The translations under genes and the position numbers were made by a program. A stretch of DNA of 64,000 nt from Zhengitettix transpicula (Eukaryota > Arthropoda > Insecta > Orthoptera > Tetrigidae): contig CM073593.1 of NCBI GenBank assembly GCA_037074705.1, positions 59,623,501-59,687,500 on the forward strand, in the 5' to 3' direction. Every line of letters starts with the position of its first letter. Within the stretch, counting starts at the first letter, position 1. Of this stretch, positions 35,881-47,639 are shown in pieces. The notes under the pieces are model-generated. The model was not told the DNA's origin and ran no database searches. It saw only the letters and a list, made by a program, of their open reading frames with translations.

Positions 35881-35929
35881 TAATATCCGTACGTTTTATG
35901 CTGAATCATCAGCAACGTTATACAGATAC

Positions 35930-36006
35930 GTCGATAATGAAACAGCCAATAAATAGACTCAGGTGATAACACACAACGTTTCTGTTAACCTCATTGCCAT
36001 CATCAG
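35930..36006. mobile_element. Half of a foldback element with the GAAACGTTGTG cassette
   Basis: GAAACAGCCAATA-ATAGACTC, then TAACACACAACGTTTCTG, aligns with one half of the 18.9 kb foldback (GATAGCCAATACAGACAA, then CCACACAACGTTTCTGG). On the minus strand CACCTGATGATGG precedes the cassette. The mirror arm is missing. Confidence 0.6.
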
Positions 36007-36009
36007 GTG

Positions 36010-38825
36010 CTGAAAATTAACGTGCCACAAAGATATGGCCGCTTAAATATTTTATAGAGCAATAGAGTAAATTTTAGAAACCTATAGAGAGTATAAGTAG
36101 CCGGTGAATGCTCAGTAAAATAATATAGAGAGAGCAGTTTCATAACAGTCTGTCTCTCCAAGGGTGGTACGATAAAATGTTTGAAATTCTCCCCAGATCA
36201 TATCCCTAGGCGAAGAGAGATCCGGAGGGATATCGAAAAGCTCCCTGTGAACATTAAAAGGCAATCTAAAAGAGGCGTACGTCTTTCAAAACAGTAACAT
36301 CACTAAATAAACTTGAAATGTGCTCGGTCACAGGGAGAAGATATAAATCGTTTCAGAAATAACAAGAAGAGAGTTTGATTCGACATGACTGTGAGAATAA
36401 TACGGAATCCCATAGGGGAGACTGCCAGAGTCTGTGGATTAAAATTCGCAGACATGAAACATGCAGGACAACGTATAAGTGGACAGCAACGTAGAATTGG
36501 AAAGACAGCTGTTCATTAACGCTGATGCTTAACCGGGGAATTGGGAAACGGCAGTCGAAAAATATATTTCGTTGGAGCTAAAATATGGGCTGAAATAGCG
36601 TATCGATTACTCGTTACGTTGCCTCTTGCTAAGTCAGTGACGGTTATCGTCGGCGAATTTAAATTGTGATGGAGGACGTAAGTTTGCTTGCGTCAACGAT
36701 AAATAATTAGGGGCTTTAAGAGGAAATCAAAACCACTCCTTAATGATTAGTTTACTCTTAATAACAAACACATAAAAACATCTCAATTTTGGATGAAATT
36801 ACGTGATAATTTTAGCAGACATCGATCCTTAATCAAGATCCAAACCTCGCATTAGTTCTCAGAGAAATTTCGTGACGAATTAAGATAGTTCTCAGAATAA
36901 CTTTTTTTTTTGGGAGACAATTTGATTAATTTACCTCAGAATTTTTATGCGTGTTAAATATCTTCATTTCTAAATTTATTTAGACTTCAATATAAATCCC
37001 AAGTATCCTTCATTAGACTCAGCTGAAAGAATTTCAATATTGTCATGTAAAACTCTGTCTTTCCGCAATTATAGAATTGCAGAAGAAGGGGATACAAGAA
37101 GAGATTTTTATCACACTTCAAGTTCCCCAAATCAAATTGAATAATGCAATAATGAATTTGTAACGCAATAATACGGACGATTCCTTCCTATTATCCGCTG
37201 AATCTCCGACCGCAGACTTCAATTTATTCAGATTGAGTCTGCCTTCCAACTCCACAAGTGGGGTTTTATACTGTCTTAAGTAGGAAGAATATAATCCAGT
37301 ATAAGTAATATTTTGTATAGGATTCAGTCGCGACATTTTATAGGACACTCGTTATTCTTTTGTGGTTTATTCAACTCATGTAGGATTATGTCATATTACG
37401 TGTCCCTAGGACACATTTACTAAAGACGACTCAAAGAGAATAGAGAAGCACAAGTGAGCCGAAAATTGTGGAAAACCTTCAGAAATTAGGTTGTTCCCTA
37501 ATAATTATAATAATTGTGACACGAGTCGAAGCAAAGGGGTATTACAAGTATTATTAACGTTTACTTAGAGAATATCTGTTTACTTTACTAAAGTGGTACT
37601 GATCAAGAGAGTTAAACATCATTGGGAAATACAGCAAAAATCATAAAACACTCTTTTTTGCATATTTATATAAACTTTATTCACATTTACTCAACAACAA
37701 ATGTTTAAGAAACAGTCTGTAACCATCCATTATATAATGTAATATTTCATGCTCTAAGAGCGGAAATGATGAATTCCTGATATATCTATTATACGTGATC
37801 AATGGATCGTGGAAGTGGAAGTAATATAATTTTAAATAGATAAATTGTCTCTTTGGTTTGTCAGAAAAATATTTTTATAAAAATTTGAATATATTAATAA
37901 CTTACGTTGTGGAAATTTTTATTTTATTAACATGATCAATTTTTTTATTTTATTAAAGTATATGTATTAATAATTTGGCTGGTTTATTGATTTGTAATTT
38001 AATAATTCCTCTCACAATTTTAAAATTTAATTACATTAAAATTAGATAAAACTGTGATAGACAGTCTTCAATGGTGATTTCCATTTATTGCAATTCATCC
38101 AAATTAAATTTGGAAAACTGGAAAGTCTTTTACTATTTAATTTTTTTCCCGTTTATCCTTTTCAAAGCCTCACTTTCAGGTTTAAAGGTTCTTATAAAAT
38201 GCACTAATGGAGAAACAAATTCTCAGACAACCTGCACAAGCAGTGTATTATATAAAAAAAATGGGAAACTGTAAAATATAGGTGTAAATCAGAAAACATT
38301 CGTGGAGGAATGAGAAATAATTCAACCTGGACCGTGTCTCTTGAAAATTATTCAAACCATTAAAGTTAAATTTTGTTTTTATTAGATTTGAAAATTTTTT
38401 TTCCCCCCAATTATTTTGTGTATTTATTACGTACTGAGTTTAATCAAGTAACCAGTTTCACTGCGCCATATCCAATATTTTTTCTTTAACATTATGGTAG
38501 CTGTAGTCCATAATACGTTTCGTACGTTAGCGTCCCTTATTTTTAATAATTCTGAAGTTACAATTTTTTTTACCCTTATATTACTTTTACCCTTATATTA
38601 CTATTACTTTTGGTTGTATATTTAGTTGGCAACACTTTGCTGCAGAAATATATTCAAATTCTTCCGGTATTTCGTTTTGAAGCTTCCCCGCTCCCGCAAA
38701 AGATTAATTGAAAACTACACCTGCGTTACCAATTCGAAACATTTTCCTCGATTATTTCTGGCAACATTTATCGTCGGATAATAGCACTACATACTCGCTC
38801 CTCTCGTGTAATACGATTAAATTTG
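36010..38825. other. AT-rich spacer
   Basis: No gene established. A short basic coding-like run (RRREIRRDIEKLPVNIKRQ) occurs on the plus strand near 36195-36290 and ends in TAA. A 16-bp direct duplication (TACCCTTATATTACT) lies at about 38570-38602. Confidence 0.35.
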
Positions 38826-38829
38826 AGCA

Positions 38830-39210
38830 CTGCTAAACTATTTTAGTCGCGAATTATTCTGAATTATTTGAGTGGTTGGCCTCAAAAATGTTTAAAACAG
38901 TAAAACATTGGCGAATTAATTATGCGTTCATTTCAACGTTGCTCATCCGGCGGTCCGCTTTTATTCGATGAATTCGACATAAAAATTCAAATAAATTACA
39001 AAGTTTAGAATAAATAAGTAAACCGATAACGCCCGGGAGACTAATTTGCCGGATGTAAATATTTAATAACAAGGGCGCAGCAAGCTGCCGTATAAACAAC
39101 TCACAGAGAGGGTCTGTCACCGCGGTTACCTGCATTGTGCCCCTCCACTCCGAATCCATCAATTTACTGCTTCATAAAACAACTTCAATGCTGACGAGAG
39201 AATAGCATAG
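38830..39210. promoter_or_regulatory. Candidate enhancer rich in Hox- and Fox-like words
   Basis: Words include GGCGAATTAATTATGCG, CGCTTTTATTCGATG (posterior-Hox/Cdx-like), AAGTAAACCGATAAC, GGATGTAAATATTTAATAAC and CGTATAAACAAC (three Fox-like), and CCGCGGTTACC near 39120. GC rises against both flanks. Minus frames overlapping it lack splice signals. Function is inferred from motif density only. Confidence 0.45.
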
Positions 39211-39690
39211 CGCGGACTGCGAGGGGGAGGGGGAGGGGAGGATAACCCACAACCCCAGCCTCGTTTCCCTCCTCACACCACACAGCACCAACCACCTTTT
39301 AAAAAAACATACGTGAGCACTCGCTAAATCTAGGGGAAAGGGACGACACATAATAAAGAATGACAGCTCCGCAGAGCAAACATATACTCCGAAAAAATAA
39401 CCCACGACGTCGAGGTTATTTTTCCAGTTGCGGATGGAGGGAGGATTTGGTTCTGGGGGGAGAGTAAACTGACGTGGTTGTTTTGGTGAGAGGCCAGTTA
39501 ATCTGGCTAGTAAAAAAAAAAGCTGGCGTGCAGAGAGGGGGCGACTTCATTAACCATCAAGCCTTGACAAATTGTATTAAAAACTCGATTAATTGAAGGT
39601 ATTAGACTAGACGGAAGGAATCGTGGACGAGGGGCGGTAGTTCTGGTCAGCGGACCAGGGCGACTCTGTGCGCTTAATGTATTTTCCTGA
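39211..39690. other. GC-rich skewed stretch
   Basis: A G-rich tract (GAGGGGGAGGGGGAGGGGAGG at about 39218-39240, one strand) and a CACACCACACAGCACC tract follow the enhancer candidate. G-quadruplex potential is evident in the former. No gene seen. Confidence 0.4.
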
Positions 39691-39963
39691 AGGCAACAGA
39701 ACGTATTATCACTTTTAAAGGGACTATGCTTACTCCGCAAAAATTGGGATAATTTGTCTGAGGCACTTGCACACGGAAACATGTACAAAACACTCGAACA
39801 AAGACTAAACCTCACACTACCCGTATCTGAATTAAGTCTAACCAGCGATATCAATAAAATAAGAAATCAAATAAACAACCAAGGAAATGGAAATGACGAC
39901 ATCAACAAAAATCTCAATGATTTTTCCACCTTAAATACAAATTCGAAACTAAACCACAAACAG
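39691..39963 (+). CDS. Coding-like segment ending at a possible donor, weak
   Basis: The frame is open from 39691 to TAA at 39961-39963 (about 90 codons). It is Asn- and Leu-rich, with LEQRLNLTLPVSELSLTSD and NQINNQGNGNDDINKN. A GTAAGTGA word overlaps the stop, preceded by ACA rather than CAG. A possible acceptor (CCTGAAGGCAACAG) precedes it. A 115-codon antisense frame overlaps. Not recognised; the neighbouring reverse-transcriptase-like tail suggests a mobile element. Confidence 0.25.
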
Positions 39964-40017
39964 TAAGTGATACTATCAAGAACTGGTCACACTTAATTAA
40001 CACACAGCCACCTCCTA

Positions 40018-40107
40018 AAAACATGTAATACTCAACAATCAGTAAACCATATCATTTTTGACTGTTATACGATCAAAAGCCAGGGAAAGGATATACAAGG
40101 TCAAAAG
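40018..40107 (+). pseudogene. Cys-His tail fragment like that of non-LTR retrotransposons
   Basis: In frame with 40024 the product is KTCNTQQSVNHIIFDCYTIK, which fits the C-x(n)-T-x-x-H-x-x-x-x-C segment found near the carboxyl end of many jockey-like polymerases (family knowledge). Only about 30 residues remain, with no polymerase core upstream. Confidence 0.4.
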
Positions 40108-40369
40108 GAAAAAACAAAATAACAGGCTCTCCAAGGTAACAGGCAAATGTAGTAAAATTCATTGCAGCTGCAAACTGAGACAGGAAATATGAAATAAAGA
40201 AAAGAAAGAAGAGTAAATGTAGAATATAACGTAAATGGAAAACAAGGTTAGTATAAAAAACTGTATATGTAAATATTGTAAATTCATCGAAGTAGCTTTA
40301 TGTAGAGATTACAAAAGTGTAATGAAGTTTTTTTATACAAAATGTTTCTTTAATTATTGGTGGCGTAAT

Positions 40370-41225
40370 TTTGAGGCCATTGTTAAGAACAGCATTGTTT
40401 GGCGCGAGACTATAATGTGTGCTACGAATTGTTGTCGAGAAAGCGTATATAAGACGCTCAGAACTTTTAGCAGAAATACAGTGTGTGTGTGTGTGTGTGT
40501 GCGTAATGACGAAACAGTACAGTTGTGTGTTTTGAGAAACTGTCATGTGTGTTCTGGAAGCGTCGCCAAAGGTGACCGAATTCAGCAACGTATAAGCTGA
40601 ATATATCAACTTCTGTATTTTGATATTTTCCTCAGCAAACTGATAATACGTACGACAGCAAAGTAGAACGGCGTCTAAAGTGATACGACGAAAAGCGAGA
40701 CGATAATAAAATCAGTGCTATGGCCTGTCAGTAAAAATAGTGTTCCATTAAAAATTAAAAGAATCACGAGAGAACAAACCACAGCAGCTCTGAACAAAAG
40801 GTAATGTAAACACTTAAATTTTGTAAACCTTTACGTAAATATAATTTATTACGTCGTCTATAACTTTGTCAGATATTTTTTTTGTCAAACTTTTTAGATT
40901 TTTATAGTTTTTGTTGTTTGTATAAAATTTTGTTATTGTAAATTTAAATTCATTTTTTGCTTTTGTAACTTGATGAAAATTGCAAATCACTGTCTTTATT
41001 AGAGGACCTATAAGCGGACCTGAATTTTATATTCTCTTAAAAGCTGAGGCATTTACTTAATAATATAAAACGTAAATCAAATTTGCCAAATAAATAATAT
41101 TTGTATTCTTTTAAAAATATTGGTTTCGTTTCAAATTCATTCCTTTGTTTTTTTAGTATCTAGTGAATACTACCTAAATTGGCTACAACGTGCTGGCATT
41201 TTTATTTTATAATATTTTGTATACT
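40370..41225 (+). mobile_element. LTR-like family, group 1, copy 1
   Basis: Aligns in stages with 50745-51660. The 5' block is GCATTGTTTGGCG then TATATAAGACGCTCAGAACTT, a TATA box followed by a plausible start region. An AT-rich stretch comes next, then TTATTAGAGGACC-TAAGCGG, and a 3' end AAATTGGCTACAACGTG. That end resembles the LTR/primer-binding-site junction. A TG microsatellite is inserted at 40482-40501. No coding frame follows, so a solo LTR or eroded copy. Confidence 0.6.
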
Positions 41226-41229
41226 ACAG

Positions 41230-42300
41230 TATATATTAACGTAACTAATGTAATTGTTAATGTATGGTCGCTAAATATGTGAAGTTGAGGCGACCCTAAA
41301 CAAAATATAATAAAATCAAATCGTCTGAAACAGTTGGGGTAATGCAAAGACGTACGTCATAATTGAACGACTGAGTTCAGGCAACGTGTTCGTGGAATTC
41401 TTGTGTTCTGATACACAAGTCACATTGAAATGCGCCTAAGGCATAAACACTGTTTGTCAATCCAATTTAAATTTTCAGATTATACAAAAAAAAGTATCTG
41501 TTCTTTTTTAAATTCGTTCATATCCAACGGGATAATTGAATGTCGTACGCGTTCAATTTATTCATTAACTCCTCCATACATTGCAGATTTCCGTATTTTC
41601 CCGTTGAATAGATCAAATGACTGGTAATTTCCTTTATTTTTTTATAAAAAAATAAACTAGTTTAACTCTAACCAGAGTATTCCAACTTGTCAATTCAAAT
41701 TTTATGAAGTTGGAGTTGAAGAAAATGATCCTATACTAATTGATGGTTCATCTTCATAAAAACTCAACAATAATTGTGACTGTAGGATATTTATCAATTA
41801 TCTAGAGACCATCTTTCAATCTTCTTGGAATTCCCATGATTATTAATCATGGTGAGGCTAACAACTGCTCATCGTACTGTACATGAAAAACTTAGTTTTA
41901 ATTGTCAGGAAAATTGAACAGGATATATTGTGAACAGCTTTATTGGTAATGTAAATAAAATTACAAATAATTAAGTACAGTATTCCGTCCTCGTTCTCTC
42001 TGCGATACGGTACTCAACTAATAAAAATTTCGCTTACCAAGAATATTGTCGCTAAGGCTTTCTCGTATCTAAGATGTCGATACATAAGTAATCCTTCGGG
42101 AATGAATGAGCCAAATTGTAAAAGGACTGCGATATAAAAATAAAGGAAGGGTCGTTCAGAATCCATGTATCTAACAAAGTGCAGCGACAGGAGCACTGAT
42201 AAATAAAATCGTGCAGCTGCGTATTTGACTCAGCTCAGTATGCATTTATTGCAATTTAACTTCTGACTTCTGTCCTTGTGCCAATTTAACTCCACTCCAA
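41230..42300. other. AT-rich spacer
   Basis: No gene or repeat recognised; small frames are chance-like. Confidence 0.4.
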
Positions 42301-42311
42301 TAAAAACCTCA

Positions 42312-42314
42312 TAT

Positions 42315-42356
<42 letters not shown>

Positions 42357-42363
42357 TGGAATA
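42312..42363. repeat. TA microsatellite inside an inverted repeat
   Basis: TATTCCAATA (42312-42321) and TATTGGAATA (42354-42363) are perfect inverted arms around about sixteen TA units. Confidence 0.9.
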
Positions 42364-42560
42364 CTAATTACGGAGGCCATTAATTGTTTAAATAATTGGA
42401 TTGTTTAGCGGTACAAACTCTTAAAGACAACAATGACGGCAGGCTCTTTGTCGGCGGTCTTTGTTGCGAGCTGCTAGGACTGGCTGAATTCAGTCTGGCG
42501 GATATTATGGTCAAGAGAGGGAGAAAAATTTAAGAGTACGAACAGCGTGACCCAAGCTTA
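42364..42560. promoter_or_regulatory. Candidate regulatory element with paired Sox-like words
   Basis: GGCCATTAATTGTTTAAATAATTGG precursors of homeodomain type lie near 42375-42400, given here as CCATTAATTG and AATAATTGG. AAGACAACAATGACG and GTCTTTGTTGCG then form an inverted Sox-like pair about 40 bases apart near 42425-42470. Inferred from motifs only. Confidence 0.3.
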
Positions 42561-42877
42561 AAATTTCAACTGAGAGACTTATATGCTTTAAAAATCCAAG
42601 TAAAAAGGTCTGGACGGAGAGACACGTTATAAAAACCGCAAAGCTGAAACAAAAAGTTTACCGCCACGTTCAGATACATACGAGTACCGAAATAACATTT
42701 TTCCGCATAAAGGCATTGTGAAATAATACGTCCGACTGTTGACCGGAGGTACGGCTGATCGAGATCCAGGAGGAATAATACAAGATCTACAACCGTGTGT
42801 TTTGACCATGATGTATAGAATCAGTGAGTAATGACCTTTTTAATGAATTGTGCCCCCAAGCTGCGAAAACTAAGTCT

Positions 42878-43360
42878 GGTACCAGCAGGACATTTGTAAG
42901 TACAAACCAAACTAATTAAATTCTGTAAACGGTAATTAAGTGTATTAGTCAGATTTCGTTCTTTTCATTTTGTTAGATTTCGTATTCCGTTCGTTTCAAT
43001 TTGGTTGAATTGTTAATTATTTTATTTATAATTTTTGACTGTTTTACTTATCAAACCCAGTAAAGACTCTGAGAAGAAGAGTTATTAAATTTGATTTTTT
43101 GTGAAATATAAAAGATTGTATTTTAATTTGAACGCCACCATTTATAAATAAAAAATATTTGTTTGTTAATTTTGAAATTATTGTATTCGGCCTGCCAACC
43201 TAGGACAAATCATTTGTAAAAAACTAAATGAACACCTGATAAATTAATCTTTGGCAAATTAAAAGTTTTTTTATTGTAATCATTTTGTTAATTAATTCAT
43301 TAAATAATTAGGTTCCTTTAATCATTACATTTTTGTTTCCACAACGTGGGGTTATTTAAT
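42878..43360 (+). mobile_element. LTR-like family, group 2
   Basis: Matches the minus-strand copy at 25110-25505: CTGGTACCAG start, GTCAGATTTCGTTC, TTGAATTGTTAATT, the centre ACCCAGTAAAGACTCTGAGA, GAACGCCACCAT and the end TTTCCACAACGTGGGGTT. The end fits a primer-binding-site junction. DNA downstream (43700-44200) has one 86-codon frame but no gag or pol motif. Confidence 0.6.
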
Positions 43361-46300
43361 TACTTAATCATTACAATTATATAGCAAGAATTATATGGAT
43401 ATCATTTAAACGATACGAAAATTTATTAGTTGATGATTCCATAAATTGACTTCCCTACAATGGTCGTTGAACGAGTGTTTCACCTTCCCTGCTGTTTAGT
43501 ATGGAATGAACATTTTTGGGCAATAAATCTTATGGGTTGAAAATTTAATATGTTTTCTAAATTTAAGGTGTCAGTGAGATTTATGGAAAACTCTCAGTAT
43601 ATGGGGTAAAAACAATGTAGCAGATGTTTCTTAAACATAGCAAAATTTTCAAGGGGGAGTTGAACTCGACAACTGTTTACAGGGGGAGAAAGTTTTATAT
43701 AGGTGGGGGAATGATTTCGGTAATTCACCATAGTGGATTGAGGAACTAGTCGAAGATGGTTATTTCGGAAGAAGTAATATTGGTCGGCGGGAACTGGAAA
43801 TAGCTAAAGATGGACTTCTGAATAATTTTAAATTATCATGGAAGTATCAGGACGGAACGAGATTTAAAGATGATTAGGCAAAGAAATAGTTCGCGAAGAT
43901 AGATATTTGCAGACGAGCGTTGAGTTACAATGAGTGTTAAGCAATTTAGGAAGATGATTAGTGAGAGGGAAAATATATTACCCTTTTTTGGTGAAATTCA
44001 GAGTGAATTGAATTTTTTAGACGGTCTTATAAGTTACCATATTTTGTATATCTGGAGTATTCCGGCCGTATCCGTTCCTATAATTTCTAGCTGCACAGAC
44101 AATCAGCATCAGTCACAAAATTCTAGCGAAATGCCTGCAGGGCTATTTTCGAGACTTAAAAATGCAAACATTCTTCAAAATTTTTTTTAAATTCAAACGA
44201 CATTTAATTTAATCAAAAAATTTCCCTTTCAACTCTGGAAATTTTAAATTAAATTGTCTGTTTCATTTTATAATTATTTTATTGGGATTTTGTTAATAAA
44301 CCGTGTAAAAGAGTTATTTTCCTGTCACAAGACCCGACGTGTTGTTGTCTCACAATAAAATTAATCTATATTTAATATTACTTACGTAAAACGAACTATA
44401 TGTTGTTATAAAGGTAAAATATACTCAAATAAAAATATTTGGATACTCAAAATAAATTGAAACCGACTGCATCCTGGCCTGTGCAACAAGAGTGAGTGAC
44501 TTAAAAATATTCAGGCAAAGTACGTGTCATTATTAAAATTATAGAACTTGTCGTCGGATTGGGGGAGAATAGTATAGAGTTCCTTAGACTATGTTCAAAC
44601 AAAAAGTATGTCCAAATTAAAAATTTTTTATGTTACAAAATGTGACACGACTCTCAGAGTGGATCTCGAGAACCTTGCAGTACTCGTAGAACTATTTCCT
44701 CAGCATTTCAACGAGTGAAAATGGTCAAAATATTAAATAAAAAAATCAAGTCTCGTTGTAGCAGCACTCCATCCGAACTGATGTGCTTGTGGGATAATTG
44801 TGGTGCATTCTTGGGAGTTACAATATCGGAAGCATAGAAGCACTTATCTGCAGCCGCCTCTTGCGAGGCATTCTGAAGCACTCAAATATATTATTTGCCC
44901 CCGTTGTGCGAGTTAGAAGTGGCGGAATTGGGCAGAGTGCTGCACTAGAGCTGTTGACACAAGTGCGGTCAACCTGGTTCGCCTCTTGACCTCACTGCCC
45001 CTACCCTGGCCTCCAGGCAGCCTTACGTCACCACATTTAAACCAATGGAACAGCCGAATAAAAGCATTTCAACATTTTTCTAAGAGTCAGTGTTACATGT
45101 GAATCAGTTGTAGACTCACAATATTATGAGTAGTTTTTAGAAACACAAAAAATTAAATGCTAAAAAATGTAGATGAACTCATACGCTCCGTCCAAATTTG
45201 TTCAGCGTTTTTAGAGCCATAATGTGGAAGAATAACAAGGATAGATTTTGAATATTGTGTGTTGAAAAATATAATTAAAGGCATATCGCGTAAAACGACT
45301 GGTCGGAAAAGTCAAACCAGTATATTTCACGCTTAGTTCTGTCACTGATTTTCTATCAAAGGGCAATTGTGAGACAATCATGGGGAAAAAGTTGAGGCAC
45401 AGTTTAATATTTGAGGCTCAGGTCTAAAGAAATTCCATGAAAAAAAACCTGGATGAATCAAGATTAAAAAAAAAATAAAATTTTTACTTTAAGTAAATAA
45501 AAATGTTTAATTGTACGGTAAATAGTTTAAATTGGCATTCTAGTTATTTTAGGATTATCGTTACATTTTCAAATTTTTAAGCGGTGACAATGGAAATCAC
45601 GTCGCTGTCACGTTTACTGACTTATTATAATTAGAGAGTACTACTTGTAAAGTATATTGTTCCAGTTACAGGTTGCGTACTGCATTATTCAATGGGACGG
45701 GGTTGGAATTATGGAGGGGGTGAGAGGGGAGCGTCCATAAAAATTGTTAATGACAATTTTTCTATTTACGAGTCCGCATTTTGTTCTTGTAATAGGAATT
45801 AAAGAAATTCTCAAAAATTATTTTTCACGCACACATCCTTATACATATATCGTGATATACTACTGAAATTTCAAATTTTATAAAGGAAGAAAAAATTAAA
45901 TTAAAGAATGAATCTCATTCAATTATTGAAGAGAAAACGTAGATATAAGGTCAAGTGAATCACCGGTAAATTAATTATTCAATAAAATACATCTATTAAT
46001 ATATAACATTTTCAAATATTTACGAATTTTGCTAAAGCAAGTAAAGCCTATTCCAATCGACTGCGCTATTACTATGATCCTAAGACTAGCGACAATTTAT
46101 TATCATCGAAGTACCCGGTTGATGTCCAATAAAACCGTATTTAAAGTAGTTCATATATTCTTCCATGATTGGAAAATAGTACATATTTACTCTCCCAGAA
46201 ATGATACGGTGCAAGCAGACCTTCGTAGTTACTTAATTTATTAGTTGCCAAGAAGTGATTGCCATCGTTAATGTAACAAGGTAATTTTGATATAATAAAG

Positions 46301-46690
46301 CAGGCAATAAAAAAAGCCTGGAATACTTGGCTGACAATGGGTCAAACACCAGAAAAAAACGTTTATAGTAGACATAATGCGGCTGGATAGGTCGGTCGTA
46401 GCAGAAAGCGGTGGATTTGATCTGGATTTGTGAAAAATAACAAATAGGGAATTCAGTCCGAGTCGAAAAAATCGATAAAAGAAAAACAGACGATGTCGTT
46501 ATAATTGATATATAGGATATTGAACAGAACATATAAAGGGATATGTAAATAATTTTTATATGACACGATATATTAATCTCCTCTTGATACTCGGAGAAAA
46601 ATAAGATTTTAACTTTAAAATAAAAGGTAAATAAGTTTGAAAGAAAACATTTAAATTGTAAATTCAATCAATCGTGCTAATTAAAGATTA
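43361..46690. other. AT-rich stretch, possible eroded retroelement interior
   Basis: The frame 43930-44190 (starting MSVKQFRKMISERENILPFF) lies 570 bp after the LTR-like end and could be a remnant of its first gene; no zinc knuckle or protease motif was seen. The 144-codon minus frame 46233-46667 is rich in I, F, Y and S, as expected by chance. A short GC patch at 44790-45050 is unexplained. Confidence 0.3.
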
Positions 46691-46693
46691 TTT

Positions 46694-46817
46694 GACCTCC
46701 TGTGGTGTAGTGGTCAGCGTTACGAATTAGTTCCCCGATCAAGTGAAATAAAACTGTGTCGAAAGTCGCTAATGACCTTAGCAATTGATGCGACTATAAA
46801 TAAAATAAATTAAAAAA
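46694..46817 (+). mobile_element. tRNA-derived SINE
   Basis: The head GACCTCCTGTGGTGTAGTGG followed by TCAGCGTTACG holds a good Pol III A box (TGGTGTAGTGG, 46702-46712). The B box is worn. The body GTCGCTAATGACCTTAGCAA then TTGATGCGAC leads to a (TAAA)n-type tail. The head-body-simple-tail layout is that of insect tRNA-related SINEs. Confidence 0.65.
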
Positions 46818-47429
46818 GAATGGCCATTATTTTCAAATAAACTTCACCCGCAACAGTTAAACTGAAAGCCTCACAGTATGGTTTAAACTCGAATAATGGG
46901 TAAATAAATATTGGAAATCGTTACTCTTAGACATATTGGTAATACGGCTTCCAGTTTAAAATATGAGGTTTAATTTATAATTTGAAAGAAGTACGGAAGC
47001 CACATAATCACATTTTAAAGACATTTTAGTACGTACGAGAATCGGTAATTAAATATTTGCGAATATACGGATGAAATGGCCAAAAGTATACCGACAACTT
47101 TAATGTAACATAAATTATTTAGAATATCGGTGACTGTTTCGAAATTATTTACTACAACATTAATACACAAACGGACAGATTAACCTAAACCACAGTTTCA
47201 CAATTCAATTATATAAAAAAAAGTTAGGCCAGGATGGAAAAATAAAGAGAACTATTTAAAGCTGTTATCTTTCGGATCCAGAAATATATTTTAAAAATTA
47301 CCCCTGAGTAATCACAGAAAGTTTGTGCAGAAGAAGTTTCGGACCCAAGTGCATCTGCTTTAATGTGCATTATCAGCAATATGTTTCGCCCGTACGCGCA
47401 ATAGAGGTAATGGCTGGGCTGACAGGACG
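46818..47429. other. AT-rich spacer
   Basis: No gene recognised; the minus frame 47224-47442 runs into the next island without splice support. Confidence 0.4.
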
Positions 47430-47620
47430 AGCCATCCGTCAATATCAGCCGTGTAATCGCTCATAATCCATCAGGGCAGGCTCGCGGCAGATGCGTCTTC
47501 GTGCACACGCAATAAATACACGCCCTGCTCGGAAGCGCCAATCACACAGCCATTCGCACATTTTATAAGCCCTCAGTCCACTTCATACGCAAGGTGCCCA
47601 GCTGCAATTCGGATTTTTTT
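47430..47620. promoter_or_regulatory. GC-enriched island, candidate enhancer
   Basis: Words include GTGTAATCGCTCATAATCC, CGCAATAAATACACGCCC, CATTTTATAAGCCC and GCCAATCACACAGCC. The palindromic GGGCAGGCTCG / CACGCCCTGCTCGG pair is about 50 bases apart. Sharp GC boundary on both sides. Inference from composition. Confidence 0.4.
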
Positions 47621-47639
47621 TTTTAAAAAAAGGGAACAG

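Noticed and set aside
46233..46667. 144-codon minus-strand frame in AT-rich DNA
   Set aside because: Amino acids are dominated by I, F, Y, S and L as random AT-rich translation predicts; no domain, no splice sites.
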